Assembly (NCBI GenBank): GCA_009760885.1 | Contig: CM019708.1 | Location: forward strand, 15,354,531 to 15,418,530 | Length of the DNA: 64,000 bases | Direction: 5' to 3' | From: Achatina immaculata | Taxonomy: Eukaryota; Mollusca; Gastropoda; Stylommatophora; Achatinidae | Part shown: in pieces, positions 32,770 through 43,895 of the stretch | How positions within the stretch are numbered: the stretch's first letter is position 1 | Layout: the number at the start of each line of letters is the position of its first letter | The notes under the pieces: model-generated | Told to the model about the DNA's origin: nothing | The model's input: the letters and a program-made list of their open reading frames with translations, nothing else | Database searches by the model: none | Translations under genes and position numbers: made by a program

Positions 32770-33412
32770 AAAAGACCACTAGGAACAGCAAAGGATGAAG
32801 CAAGACCACTAGGAACAGCAAAGGATGAAGCAAGACCACTACGCACAGCAAGCGATGAAGCAAGACCACTAGGCACAGCAAAGGATGAAGCAAGACCACT
32901 AGAAACAGCAAGGGATAAAGCAAGACCACTAGGAACAGCAAAGGATGAAGCAAGACCACTAGGAACAGCAAAGGATAAAGCAAGACCACTAGGAACAGCA
33001 AAGGATAAAGCAAGACCACTAGGCACAGCAAGGGATAAAGCAAGACCACTAGGCACAGCAAGGGATAAAGCAAGACCACTAGGCACAGCAAAGGATAAAG
33101 CAAGACCACTAGGCACAGCAAGGGATAAAGCAAGACCAGTAGACACAGCAAGGGATAAAGCAAGACCACTAAGAACAGCAAGGGATGAAGCAAGACCACT
33201 AGGAACAGCAAAGGATGAAGCAAGACCACTAGGAACAGCAAAGGATGAAGCAAGACCACTAGGAACAACAAGGGATGAAGCAAGACCACTAGGAACAGCA
33301 AGGGATGAAGCAAGACCACTAGGAACAGCAAGGGATGAAGCAAGACCACTAGGAACAGCAAGGGATGAAGCAAGACCACTAGGGACAGCAAGGGATGAAG
33401 CAGGATCTCTGG
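32770..33412. repeat. 30-bp minisatellite, about 21 copies
   Basis: The unit is GCAAGACCACTAGGAACAGC followed by AAAGGATGAA; variants differ at GGAACA/GGCACA and GATGAA/GATAAA. Since 30 is a multiple of three and the unit lacks stops, the plus strand and two minus frames all stay open for more than 220 codons. The plus frame would be a 10-residue ARPLGTAKDE repeat. It lies inside the Myb intron between exons 5 and 6. I see no start context, splice site or flanking coding sequence, so I treat it as non-coding. Confidence 0.93.
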
Positions 33413-33717
33413 GACATTTAATGAACGTAACAGCCACAAAATCACTTTAAAAAATACTGAATGTACATGAAACTATAACAAAAGCCAATCAGTCGTAACA
33501 CTTAGCTTCCTCTCCTTATCCTCCTCAGAACTCTACAACAAAGTCATGAACACAGAACTGTATCTAAGTCTCATAAGAAACAAGGTGATGTGACGGTATG
33601 TTACACTGGATGGACTCTGATCCTCTACGATAAACGTATGTGTACAAAAGCCACGGGTTTTGCTTCTCACAACAACAACAACAAAAAAAAGATGTCTAAA
33701 TACATAAACAGCCGTAC

Positions 33718-33846
33718 CTTCCTGGCAAGTATTTGGCTATCTCAGCCCAGCGGTTGCCAAGACGACGATGGAGCTGATAGATAAGCTGATCTTCTTCCCC
33801 TGTCCAAGCTGTTTTCTTGATGCTTGGATTCAAGTGGTTGTGCCAC
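33718..33846 (-). CDS. myb: Myb exon 5: end of R2 and most of R3
   Basis: The exon encodes WHNHLNPSIKKTAWTGEED, then LIYQLHRRLGNRWAEIAKYLPG. This is the R2/R3 boundary and the first two helices of R3, very close to vertebrate Myb. The acceptor is ACACCAG and the donor GGAAG|GTACGG. The preceding intron, about 5.6 kb, holds LINE C, LINE B, LINE N and a TTAA-type end. Confidence 0.95.
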
Positions 33847-34573
33847 CTGGTGTAATGTATGAAGAAAACTGACATCAGCATTATCAGTCATGATCGGATA
33901 AGTGTGCTTATTTAAACTTCTCCAACTAAAGTGCTCTCCTCTCAGCTTTTATGGTGTGCTACTATCTGTTTCCATGCCGTCTGATCTCTCTTGTTCAGAT
34001 TATTTTTTAGATGATCCCCCCACCCCCACCATTTTTTTGCTTTGTATTTTCCTATGAATGTCAGCTTTCGTGACTGTTATCACTTTTCATGCTATACTCT
34101 TGAAGAACGTTATGATTGGCCCAGTGTTCTGCAACCTACAAGAATTTCTTTGTTTATTTATCTGCTCACTGGGACACAAAGTGTCACTTTAAAATTCTTT
34201 TCAACTTGTCAGTGATGGCACTAGGATTTTTGTAAACCAAGACATCTGTATCTGTCTTTCATCTTGAATGAAATACTTTCCCAAACACTGACTATGTGCT
34301 TTTTTGCTTTTTATTTTTTCTAAAGATATCAAACTAAACACACTTTACAAATATCGGTGGAAAGTAAATGTTCATGTTATTTTTTTTTTAATCTTCTCTG
34401 AAGTGAAACTTCATCTTTGCAAAATGTTCACATGCTGAACCAGAGTCAAAAGTGGCTGATTCTCCTCCATGAAAATTTGGCATCATCAGCCTACTGGATC
34501 GGGCGTCCACTGATGAATTTCACTGGTTGCTTTTCACTAGGTTTTTGATAATATTAACCAGTTAGGGTAACAG
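33847..34573. other. No gene recognised (intron)
   Basis: T-rich intron with short poly(C) and poly(T) runs. Nothing else was recognised. Confidence 0.5.
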
Positions 34574-34885
34574 GCATTCATTCATTCATTCATTTGCATG
34601 TCCCTTGCGGAACTTTGCCTCCCAAACAGAACTCCTGTAGGCCTCTCAGTTGTGAGCAAGATGGCCTGCTGCTGCTGCATCCATTTGCAGATCGTCAACG
34701 ATGTCTTGCAGCCATCTTCGTTTTGGTCTTCCTCTTTTTCTTTTTTCCCATTATGTATCCTTCCAATACGGTCCTCTCTAAATTATCATGATGTTTAATG
34801 TGTCCCAAATATTAAGTTTTCTCTCTTTAATCCTCTTTACTAGCCAGCCTTCTTCAATATTAAGCTCTTGTAGTATAGATATATT
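34574..34885 (-). mobile_element. LINE C fragment, copy 2 (3' end)
   Basis: The (ATTC)n tail at 34574-34594 is followed, on the minus strand, by the same C-terminal coding remnant as at 11090-11300 (KRGRPRRRW-like, QMDAA, EAYRSSV). There is a small CTG/CAG expansion at 34670. It is only about 300 bp and broken. Confidence 0.85.
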
Positions 34886-35134
34886 TATAACAGGCAACCT
34901 CCTAAAAAAAAAAAAATCGGTCTCTCTCTCTCTTTTTTTTTTAATTCGTCAATTTACCAGTACTTGCCAGTTAATGTGATCATTGCACTTGCTCATTTAT
35001 TATACTACATATACATTACAGCTATAACAGAAGTAAAAAGTATCACATTGCTCAGCTTATGCCCCCTGCCTCTCATCAAACTTGCTCTGTGAATGCCCAT
35101 ATAAAAGATAAAGCAACATCTGCAGAATTGTATT

Positions 35135-35585
35135 AACTCTTTCCACCTGTGTTATGTCCAAAACGTTCCTTAATTTCCAGATGACGCAGATATTTTGGGG
35201 ATGGGGTTCCCTGTGTAAAATTTATTGTACCGAATTAATTCCATGATCACCACTTGTGTATCACACATTAAAATAAGGTGGAAATGAATGAAGATGCTAT
35301 AAATGAAGTTATTTGTCATAAAAAAAAAAAAACAATGAAAAGAAAAAGAACACAACTCGTGTGAAATGATGGAATGATTTTTGGGCGCTTAATAATTTTT
35401 TTTAGGGCTGAGCAATAAAATGTACTTTACACTTACCTTAATTGTGTCATAATCCAATATAAAATATGTAGTCATTCAAATTTCAACACAGAAAAATCAA
35501 TATTTATGGATGTTTTTGACATCCAGTAAATCTAACAGATCTACTGCTATGAGAAACACGTATAGTAAGATACGTTTAGTCGGTC
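35135..35585 (+). mobile_element. Left part of a TTAA element, copy 3
   Basis: TTAACTCTTTCCACC opens a stretch that follows copy 2 loosely: GATATTTTGGGG, GGGTT-CCTG, later AATGAATGAAGATGCTATAA with an A-run, and GCGCTTAATAA. The right end is displaced by LINE B and LINE N; a candidate is GGCCGGAGAAAG-TTAA at 39124-39139. The whole would then span about 35135-39139 with two nested LINEs. Confidence 0.5.
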
Positions 35586-35588
35586 AGC

Positions 35589-36110
35589 ATGACCATTCTA
35601 CCACTTGATCTCGAAAAAAAACTTGAATTTTACACTCCTATCATGATATTCAATTCAAATGTAATATCCACCCTCATTTATGCATGCGAAAGCTGGAAAA
35701 CAACTAAAGAAATAGAAAAGAAATTAGACTCTTTTGAAAACAAATGCCTAAGGAAAATACTCGGCATCAAGTGGAATGAATTCAAGAACAATGCAGAGAT
35801 AAGACAGATGACTGAACAACAACCAGTCTCACGGGTGATCAGGAAAAGGAGATGGACATATGTTGGCCACTTGATGAGAAGAAATGAGCAGAGAATCCCA
35901 AAACAAGCTATCAAGTGGAACACAACAGGCCAAAGAAAAAGGGGCAGACCGCGTGAAACTCTGAAGAGAACATTATTAAGAGAGGCCAAGTTAACAGGCA
36001 TAAAATCCTTTGATGAGGTTGAAAGACTCGCCGAAGACAGGAAAAATTGGCGAACTACTTTGCGAGCCCTATGTGACGTCTAACGGCACGGGAAGGATAT
36101 AAGATATAAG
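35589..36110 (+). mobile_element. LINE B, copy 3 (best preserved)
   Basis: The 164-codon frame at 35589-36083 is intact to its stop. It begins in the RT thumb region (FNSNVISTLIYACESWKTTK), then NKCLRKILGIKW, IRKRRWTYVGHLMRRNEQRI, GQRKRGRPRETLKRTLLREA and the tail FDEVERLAEDRKNWRTTLRA. The 3' end is GGCACGGGAAGGATATAAGA. The 5' part, including the RT core, is missing, as expected from truncated reverse transcription. It lies in the Myb intron between exons 4 and 5. Confidence 0.9.
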
Positions 36111-36197
36111 ATCATGATATTCAGCGTCTCCCTTTATCGGCCATGCTGAAAAACACTAGTTAAACTCTAGATTCAGAAGAGCTCTGACTGGTTAAAT

Positions 36198-39018
36198 CTT
36201 CTTCTTCTTCTTCGTTCGCATTGTCTGTCTATATCTGCAGTCCTGTCTCTTGGATAAATTTCACTGTTTTTTTTTGTAACTCATGTATGGAACCGTAGAG
36301 CTTATCTTCTTTAGTGGTTTCACTGGGCCAGTAATTATTTCTCAGTGTCTCATAGTTGATGCAGTTCTGGAGGATATGTTCCACAGTTTGGGGCACCTGG
36401 GCACATGTACATAGATTAGTAGTACCAATCTTAAACTTTGTATATATATGACTTCGGAGTCGGCTGTGTCCTGTTCGGAGATGGAAGATGGTGACTTGTT
36501 CCTTTCTGTTTAGCATGTGATAGTCATCATGTGGTGGTGTTTGTGGCTTCCTGTAGGTTTTTATCATGCTTTTCTTCTGATTATAGGTGATTGGTATGTC
36601 TGGTTGCTCCATTTCAGTGCCCTCTTTGGCCAGATGGTCAGCTTTCTCATTGCCTGGTATCCCACAGTGGGAGGGAATCCATTGCAAAGTGACTCCATGT
36701 TGTAAGCAAATTTTTGACAAGGCATCCTTAAGGTCTGGTAGTTTGTTGCTCTGAAGAGCTTCCAGTACTGATCTTGCATCTGTGAGAATTACTACAGGAC
36801 ATGTATCAATTCTGGAGTCTCATAGTTTTTCAACTGCAGCAATAATTGCCCTAACTTCTGCATCAAAGTTGTTGCAGTATTTACCAGTGGGTATGGAAAT
36901 CTTGTCAATAGTGTTGTTTGGATATTCAATATATGCTCCTGCCCCTCCATTCTTTACAGCATTATGTGCAGATCCATCTGTATACACATGTATCCAGGTG
37001 TCACATGGATATTTGTCATCTAGAACACTAAGTGTGGCTGTTGATCTTACAAGACTGCTCTGCATCTCACCATTCTGCACACCTTTCACTTCAGTCTGAA
37101 TAGTTATTTGTGTATAATCTGCTTCTTTCCATGGTGTATGCTCTGGTACAGGTGATAATGGAGCAACTACAGTTGGAAGGTCAGGTATCAGCTTACGCAT
37201 ACGCTTTGCCTGATGAATGAAGCTGCTTCTTTTAAGCCGTCCTAATGCCAAGTTATTGAATCTCTCCTTCAGGGGATGGCTTACAGAGCTAAGGAATTTT
37301 TCTCCCATGGTCATGACCTTTGTGTCTCTACGTTCCTTTAGCGGTTGAACACCAACTGTTTTCTGCATTTCTACTATTGGTGTGGACCTCATGGCACCTG
37401 TGATAATCCGTAGTGACTGATTTTGAACCTTGTCTAGATTATGCAGCGTAGTGTTTGATGCTGTGCACCAAGATGTTGAGCCATATTCTAAATGTGGTAG
37501 AATACTTTGCTGATATACATTCTTGAGGATTCTTTCACTAGCTCCCCATGTGGTTCCACTCAATTTTCTTAATATGGCTAGTTTTCTTCTGGCTTTTGCT
37601 TCTGCACTGTTGATGTGTTCCTTCCACATCAGTTTTGAGTCAAGAGTCACTCCTAAGTAAGTGGGTTGGTTGTCCATCCTTAAGGGTATTTCATTTACAA
37701 AGATCTTACCTGCTTTCTGTTTAGATGAGAGGGTGAACAGAGTGGTACTTGATTTCTCTGTGTTGATACTTACACACTATTTGTTTGTCCATGATGTCAA
37801 GATGTCTGCTGCTCTTTGGAGTCTCTGTGTAGCAACTGTCGCATATTCATCTGTACACCACATGACCAGATCATCTGCATACAGTGCCGCTTTGATTCCA
37901 TAGGGAAGTTCCTTGACCAGGTCATTAATGAATAAAAGGAATAGTGTAGGCGAAAGGACTCCTCCTTGTGGTACACCGTGTCGCAGAAGTACTTTCTGGC
38001 TTTTGTGACCATCCATTACTAATCTAGCTCTTCTACTGTGTAAATAGGACTTTATCCAGTTGTATAGTCTTCCATTCACATTGCAGTTTCTTAGTTTCCA
38101 CAGCAGACCTTTTTTCCATACTTTATCAAAGGCTTTCTTCAGGTCTATCCACGCTGCTAGTACAAGGTTTTTCTCTTGGAATGCATCCTCAATCTCTTGA
38201 GAGAGATAGGTCACTTGATCTTCCGTACTGTTGTACTGCCTAAATCCTGCTTGTTGTAGAACGAGAAGGTTTTCACTTTCTAGGTACCATTTTAGCCTCA
38301 GGTCAATGATGCGTTCCATCGTTTTGCATAGGCAGCTAGTGAGACTGATTGGCCTGTAGCTGGAGGCAGTATCACTGTTTTTCCCTGGTTTTAGCAGTGG
38401 TACCATGCTTACTTCCTTCCAGATTTGAGGTAACTTACCTGTGCTCCAGCACATATTGAAAATATCCAACAGCTTTCCCCTTGCTGTCATTCCCAGGTTC
38501 TTGATCATTTCATTGGACACTCCATCTGGTCCTGGTGATTTCCTTGGTTTCAGTTTACTAACTGCTAGGTCTAACCCACTGCGTGTGATTGGTGCATCCA
38601 TGACCTCCACTTTTCTGACTTGTTCCTCCTCTTTCTGTGGCTCGATGCGCACTGCACGCTCCTTCTCTGGATGGATATCAATGTTGCAGTCCTGTGCAAA
38701 CATGCGAGCAAAGTGATCTGCTACCTGCTTACCTGTAAGAGTTTTCCCATCCTCTATTAGTGTAACCTTTGTACTTCTTCCAGTACTCTCATCATTTAAC
38801 TGTTTGATTAGTTTCCACAGTTTCCTTCCATCTTTTTCAAAGTTTAGAGACTCTGTTTTCTCTCTCCAACTTTCCCGTCTGGCTTGCAGCTTTGCTCTCT
38901 GAAATTTGGCCTTAGAATGTTGGTAATTATTGTGGTGTTCTTGGCATGGTCTATTTTCTGCTTGCTTTCGAGCTGCTTCCACGTCATCATGGAGTTTTCC
39001 CAGCTCACTAGACCAGTA
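36198..39018 (-). mobile_element. LINE N: RT plus RNase H, with 13-bp target duplication
   Basis: TGACTGGTTAAAT occurs at 36185-36197 and again at 39019-39031, bounding the element exactly. On the minus strand it begins within the linker before the RT (5' truncation), carries the RT and an RNase H domain, and ends in a (GAA)n tail at 36198-36214 preceded by GCGAAC. RNase H is typical of I-type LINEs (I, Nimb and relatives). One frame runs through the whole element with only two nonsense codons, so the insertion is fairly recent. Confidence 0.93.
36229..39018 (-). pseudogene. LINE N reverse transcriptase-RNase H protein, two premature stops
   Basis: A single frame of about 930 codons is interrupted by TAG at 37777-37779 and TGA at 36820-36822. 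In order: RT fingers (SKLKPRKSPGPDGVSNEMIK), SSYRPISLTSCLCKTMERII, WIDLKKAFDKVW, HGVPQGGVLSPTLFLLFIND, and the catalytic ALYADDLVMW, followed after the first stop by TYLGVTLDSKLMWKEH and the thumb. RNase H follows: YTDGSAHNAVKNGGAGAY, the Glu in NFDAEVRAI, LTDARSVLEAL just after the second stop, and the last Asp in NEKADHLAKEG. All four RNase H acidic positions seem kept. The C-terminus has LRTGHSRL and a Cys cluster (NLCTCAQVPQTVEHIL). Confidence 0.92.
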
Positions 39019-39414
39019 TGACTGGTTAAATGAAAAGTTACAACGAGTTTTCAACAAAAGAAAGTCCAAAACCTTATGGCGCTGGGTCGTTGGGAGCAGC
39101 ATATACCAGAACAGACCTTTTGAGGCCGGAGAAAGTTAAACCCTCTCTTCTTCTTCTGCCACCAAATAAATGTAGTCCATTACACAGAAACAAGCAAACA
39201 AGCTGGAGAAACCTTTACATGCACAATTATACAGCACTGGGTCAAAGGCCAGTTTGGCATATTGAAAAAAAAAAAACCAAAACAAAACCAAAAACCCACA
39301 TATTGGTAATAAGTATGAACAAATATAAAATTTTCACCAACACCATTGTTAACAGTCAGTAAGAAAATGTATAATTTGCTCTTTCATATGTTTTATAATC
39401 AAGATAGCACTAAC

Positions 39415-39518
39415 CTCTCCCTGCACTGTTTTCCAGTTCGTCCCTTTAAATGTTTAGAAATTAGAGTCCACCGTTTTGGTCCATACTCGTTGACTAGCTG
39501 AATTACTCTATTATCCTC
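39415..39518 (-). CDS. myb: Myb exon 4: core of repeat R2
   Basis: The exon encodes R2 from EDNRVIQLVNEYG through PKRWTLISKHLKGR to TGKQCRE. KHLKGR-GKQCRER is the DNA-contacting helix of R2 and is almost invariant in animal Mybs. The acceptor is TTCTAG; the donor GAGAG|GTTAGT leaves phase 2, completed by the first base of exon 5 to restore ERWHNHLNP. Confidence 0.95.
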
Positions 39519-40005
39519 CTAGAACAAAGGCACAAATTTTTGGCAAATTACACAAAACATACAACATGAAACTGCTCCCAGCATAATGTGGAATCTCTTA
39601 TACGATGTCTTGGAGGTTTAAAAAAATGTTCTATATAGTACAGTACTAATAATTACTAGAAATAAAACACAAGAAAACAGAACACACTCATCAGTTAGTA
39701 AACCATGTTCTCAGTGGTGATCCTGGAATCAAGCTTTCATGTGACCTCCAGCCTGGACAATGAAATAAGAACTGATGTGCAACTATGGTGGTAGAACTTG
39801 CTTCTAGGGTACATTTTAGAATGTAAAGAAAGCCGGTGCAACCCACTCTGATCAGACTTGATGTCCATGTTGTAAAAGCTTCATCACAGAAAGCAAGTTC
39901 CCATTTACAAATGAACAACAACAGTGGTGATGGTTGGAGTGGGGATGAAGATGAGAATTTGCTTCACTACTCTTTGAAAAGCAACTCAAACACTCAGTCT
40001 CTTAC
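39519..40005. other. No gene (Myb intron 3)
   Basis: This is intron sequence between R2-encoding exons 3 and 4. Short frames here have no support. Confidence 0.6.
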
Positions 40006-40158
40006 CTCCCTGGTCCACGGGCCTTTGATTAGGTCAGGGTTTAACACTTTATGCCAGCGGTGCTGACACTGGATGTCTGTACGGTCTGCAAAGAAACTGC
40101 ACACAACTTTCCAGTCATGGAAACCCTTAGTCTCAACTATCTTTCGTAGCTTCTCATC
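40006..40158 (-). CDS. myb: Myb exon 3: most of R1 and start of R2
   Basis: Fifty-one codons continue R1 (DEKLRKIVETKGF, DWKVV, DRTDIQCQHRWHKVLNP) and open R2 (LIKGPWTRE). The tryptophan spacing and the QCQHRW-KVLNP recognition-helix signature are those of animal Myb R1. The acceptor is CCCCCAG and the donor GAG|GTAAGA. Both ends are in phase 0, joining cleanly to exons 2 and 4. Confidence 0.95.
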
Positions 40159-40387
40159 CTGGGGGACATTAGCAAATTATAAAGCCACAATTCATGCATA
40201 AGATAACAATCTGTGATTTTACAGATAGGTATGTTCATTTATTTCTGCAATAAGTTTTTGATTCGTTGTTCCTTTAACTGACATAAATTCTTCTTTCTCA
40301 ATCTCATGTTTGCTATTTAAAACAAAACACCTCTCAAACCTGAACGAGGTAGTATTTAAATGTTAACGTAAATTCTGTAACTGCAGT

Positions 40388-40765
40388 ATTATCTTATATA
40401 TCTTATATCCTTCCCGTGCCGTTAAACGTCACATAGGGCTCGCAAAGTAGTTCGGCAATTTTTCCTGTCTTCGGCGAGTCTTTCAACCTCATCAAAGGAT
40501 TTTATGCCTGTTAATTTGGCCTCTCTTAATAATGTCCTCTTCAGAGTTTCACACGGTCTGCCTCTTTTCTTCAGCCTGTTGTGTTCCACTTGATAGCTTG
40601 TTTCGGGATTCTCTGATCATTTCTTCTCATCAAGTGGCCAACATATGTCCATCTCCTTTTCCTGATCACCCATGAGACTGGTTGTTGTTCAGTCATCTGT
40701 CTTATCTCTGCATTGTTCTTGAATTCATTCCACTTGATGCCGAGTATTTTCCTTAGGCAGTATTA
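40388..40765 (-). mobile_element. LINE B fragment, copy 4
   Basis: The plus-strand start ATATCCTTCCCGTGCCGTTA is the reverse of the LINE B 3' end. Read on the minus strand it carries the FDEVERLAEDRKN tail, a KRGRP-type block and IRKRRWTYVGHLMRRN, with a frameshift near 40580-40605. It lies in the Myb intron between exons 2 and 3. Confidence 0.88.
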
Positions 40766-41334
40766 TAGTAAATACAAATTGTACTATGTCAAAATAAATG
40801 AGAGGAAAAGTTCTCTTTGATTTATTATGAAGCTTTCTCTCTCACTTTTTCATGTGATATGAGCTTTATGCTGGCCCGTGTTTATTTTATTCAGCTGCTT
40901 ATTTTATTGACTTGGTTTTATTCTCCATAAATCTGAAACTATATGCTTTGCTGTGCTGTTAAAATGTTATCATTGCAACAATTTTGAGGAAAAAAGAAAG
41001 CAGAATGTCAAACAGAATAGCTCAGAACCCATGTATTTTCTATGTCTTCAGAAGAGAAATTTTGAACACTGCTTGCATCCATTTTAATATGAAAAAACAA
41101 ATACTATCATTTACTACAGAAAAGGAAATGCAAACTATCAATATTTCAAAAAAAAAAAAAAAAGTTTATATCAATAGGATTTTCATCTATTATGAAGAGA
41201 AAAAGTGAAGAACCTTTATTTCAAACACACTGTTCTGCATTTATACAAGTGAATAATTATTCAGGTATTAATTCTTTGGGGTTTTTTTTTAATACAGACT
41301 AAAGTGAATGACACATATTTCAGCACAATCTCAC
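40766..41334. other. No gene recognised (intron)
   Basis: AT-rich intron with a poly(A) run at 41150-41163. Confidence 0.5.
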
Positions 41335-41464
41335 CTCTTCTTTAGACCACTTTCCGCGATTGATAAATTTTTTAATCTTCACTTGCGGCAGATTGTAATC
41401 ATGATCCAAAGGTTCTGTGTCATCTGTTTCATCCTCACTACTGCCTACCGACTGATTGTCAGAC
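41335..41464 (-). CDS. myb: Myb exon 2: acidic N-terminus and start of repeat R1
   Basis: The exon encodes a Ser/Asp/Glu-rich stretch (SSEDETDDTEPLDHDYN) and then the beginning of Myb repeat R1 (NRGKWSKEE), including its first tryptophan. The layout mirrors vertebrate c-Myb, where an acidic SSDEDDED-type segment precedes R1. Two acceptors are possible three bases apart (CCCAG and CAGCAG), giving a start at 41467 or 41464. Both keep frame, so this is a likely NAGNAG site that adds or drops one residue. The donor is GAG|GTGAGA and the outgoing phase is 0. Confidence 0.92.
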
Positions 41465-41467
41465 CTG

Positions 41468-42004
41468 CTGGGAAAACAATAATCATAGTTTAAATTATAA
41501 CAGGCTGTCATTTATCACATGAAAGTGTGATCTAATAAGATGAGAAAGTTATATAAAAGCGTAATCCTGGTTAAAGGCATTTTACCATATTATTAGGCTC
41601 TTTTTAATAACCATTTCACTTTCCTTGTCCTTTATTACTGTCTCAAGGGCCACAGCTGTATATGGAAATTAAGTGATAGCCACATCCAAGTCAACTAAAT
41701 TTTTGTCAAATTAAGTAAAAATAATAAAAATGAATTATGAAGTAAAGGCAAATTGATTGTTTTTAATTAGCATCTCTGGTATTTTGAAAATGTTTTAACA
41801 TGTCTGTTAACATGATTTTAAAACTAATTTTAATCAAATAAGTTACATTTTTGTAATAACCTTGTGGGCCACAAAAAAAGGTCTCAGGTGGACACCCCTT
41901 TCCTATTATCCAGTTTCCCAATTTTCCTTCATTTCTCCATTTTGTTTGTTTGTTTAGAACTGCAATATCAACCTTCATCAAACTCCAGCAGTCACTTTTA
42001 TCAT
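41468..42004. other. No gene recognised (intron)
   Basis: AT-rich intron upstream of Myb exon 2. The minus frame at 41763-42050 has no family resemblance and is not called. Confidence 0.45.
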
Positions 42005-43200
42005 AACCATTATCATACTTATCTTCTTCTTCTTTAGTTTTCTGAGCCATTAAGGCTCACTGCTGCAGATAAAGTTCGCCTCCATTCCTCTCTATTCCTA
42101 ATCTTCTCTCTTCAGTTGGTGACACTAATTTCTTTTATATCCTCTTCTATGTTGTCTTTCCATCTCTGTCTTGGTCCACTCCTTGATACTGTTTCCCTCA
42201 TCTCTTGTGTATACATCATTTTAATTTGTCTGTCCTCTTCCATTCTTTCTACATGCCTCAGCCAGTGTAGTCTGTTCACTTTCAAGACATTTATAATTCA
42301 TTAGGATTTAAGTAAGCTGTTCAGTTCAGTGTTCTTTCTAGCTCTCAATTCTGTGACTGTTGGTATCCTTTGTGGAACAAAGATTCTTCTTAAGATCTTG
42401 TTCTTAAAGATCTGCAATTGTTGTTCATCTTTCTTTGTTGCACTCCATGTTTCTGATCCATACATGACGGTTGGTCATATTATATAGTTTTGTAGATTAT
42501 TATTTTGGTGTTTTGGGACAGGATTTTGGATTTTAACCAGTGTTGCAAATAAAAGTATATTTTACTCCCTATCTGTACTCTGATTTTAATTTCCTTACTC
42601 ACTATGTTGCTTCTGTTGAAGGTTGAGCCTAGATATTTGTATGTTTCTGCTTTACTAATAATCATCTTTCCAACATTTATATAATCTGGATCATTCTGCT
42701 TCTGGTCTCTTGATATCTTCACTTACTCTGTCTTGTTAATGGTCAAACTCACTTTTAGTGCTACATCTCTCAGGTGTATGCAGGTTCCCCCACCAGGTCG
42801 ATATCAGCATATCCTAGTATTTTAGCTTGTTCTTCTGTATGCTTTCTTCTTTCGCTGTTCTGATGACCTTTTCTAGTACTAGGTTGAATAGTAATGGAGA
42901 TAATGTATCACCTTGTTTTAAACCAGTTGTTATAAAGAAAGGTTCTGACTTATCTTCCTTTATATGTTACTATATTTTGTGCATCCTCCATGCATATTCT
43001 GGTCAGATTGATTAATTTATTAGGTATCTCAAATTCTTTCACAATTTTCCATAAGCTGCTCCTATCTATGCTGTCATAAGCTTTCTTGAAGTCAATGAAA
43101 ATTTACGTACTTCTTTTCCATATTCCCAGTACTTTTCTGCTCTTTGACGTAGATAAAATATTTGGTCTATGGTTGATCTATTCTCCCTAAAACCATCATG
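42005..43200 (-). mobile_element. LINE D (broken reverse transcriptase)
   Basis: Minus-strand blocks in shifting frames: TTGLKQGDTLSPLLFNLVLE (near 42900), AETYKYLGSTFNRSNIVSKE (42620), a GSETW-like block near 42470, and the C-terminal RLHWLRHVERMEEDRQIKMM with a WKDNIEEDIKE piece near 42150. This is the RT-to-C-terminus order of a LINE, with many stops. Confidence 0.8.
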
Positions 43201-43480
43201 TTTCTATGAAACAACAAAGCAACTGGTTCAGACGGAAATGCTGCAGAACTGATTAAGGAAGGAGGTTAAATCTACATAAACAGATATGTGCACTAATACA
43301 ACAAATATGGAGAGAAGAAAAACTCCCTAGTGAATGGAGAGAATCATTACTGATCCCAGTATTAAAAAAAAAGGCAATAAAAGCAAGTGTGAAAACTACA
43401 GTAGTACTACAAACAAGCTACAAAATACTATCTATTATACTTTTAAATAGATTAAAACCATACTTATCTTAAGCTGTGAA
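43201..43480 (+). mobile_element. LINE reverse-transcriptase fragment, head-to-head with LINE D
   Basis: On the plus strand, NNKATGSDGNAAELIKEGG, then a TTNMERRKTP-like piece and a VLKKKGNK segment recall the RT fingers region of LINEs (KAPGSDGI-AELIK, then W-EE-LP-EW, then P--KKG). It starts exactly where LINE D ends on the other strand, as in a 5'-inverted insertion. It is broken by several stops. Confidence 0.65.
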
Positions 43481-43679
43481 AAGGAATATATTTAAGTTAC
43501 TGCAAGACTTCTTGCCATGTGAAGAAGTTTTAAGATAGACATAATCTCAGACTGTGCTATGTTGGATTTAAACATGAGGAACTATCAAGTTGATTATTAC
43601 AACCTGTGATCACAGGTGATGTATGGATGCCAGATAGTTTGCTGACAAATTTATATGTTTATTACAGTATTGTCTCATC

Positions 43680-43895
43680 ATTCATTTGCATGTCCCTAGC
43701 GGAACTTTGCCTCCCTAACAGCACTCCTGTAGGCCTCTTGCTTGTGAGCAAGATGATGCTGATGCGTCCACTGTCTCATATTATTTCCAACACTGACCAC
43801 CATTTCATCATCATCCTGTGCTCTCCCCATGGAAGGTTGACTACAATGGTCCTCCAACTTGCTCTGTCCTATGTTTTCACAGCTCACCCAGCCTG
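43680..43895 (-). mobile_element. LINE C fragment, copy 3 (3' end)
   Basis: TTCATTTGCATGTCCCTAGC matches the LINE C 3' ends at 11086 and 34587. The minus strand reads MRQWTHQHHLAHKQEAYRSA and VREAKFR, with a preceding CSQPSMGRAQDDD segment. About 200 bp remain. Confidence 0.82.

Noticed and set aside
32717..33450. Frames of 225-242 codons on both strands
   Set aside because: All are produced by the 30-bp minisatellite; three open frames at once argue against coding.
36782..39139. Plus-strand frames of 70-105 codons opposite LINE N
   Set aside because: Antisense shadows of the RT-RNase H frame.
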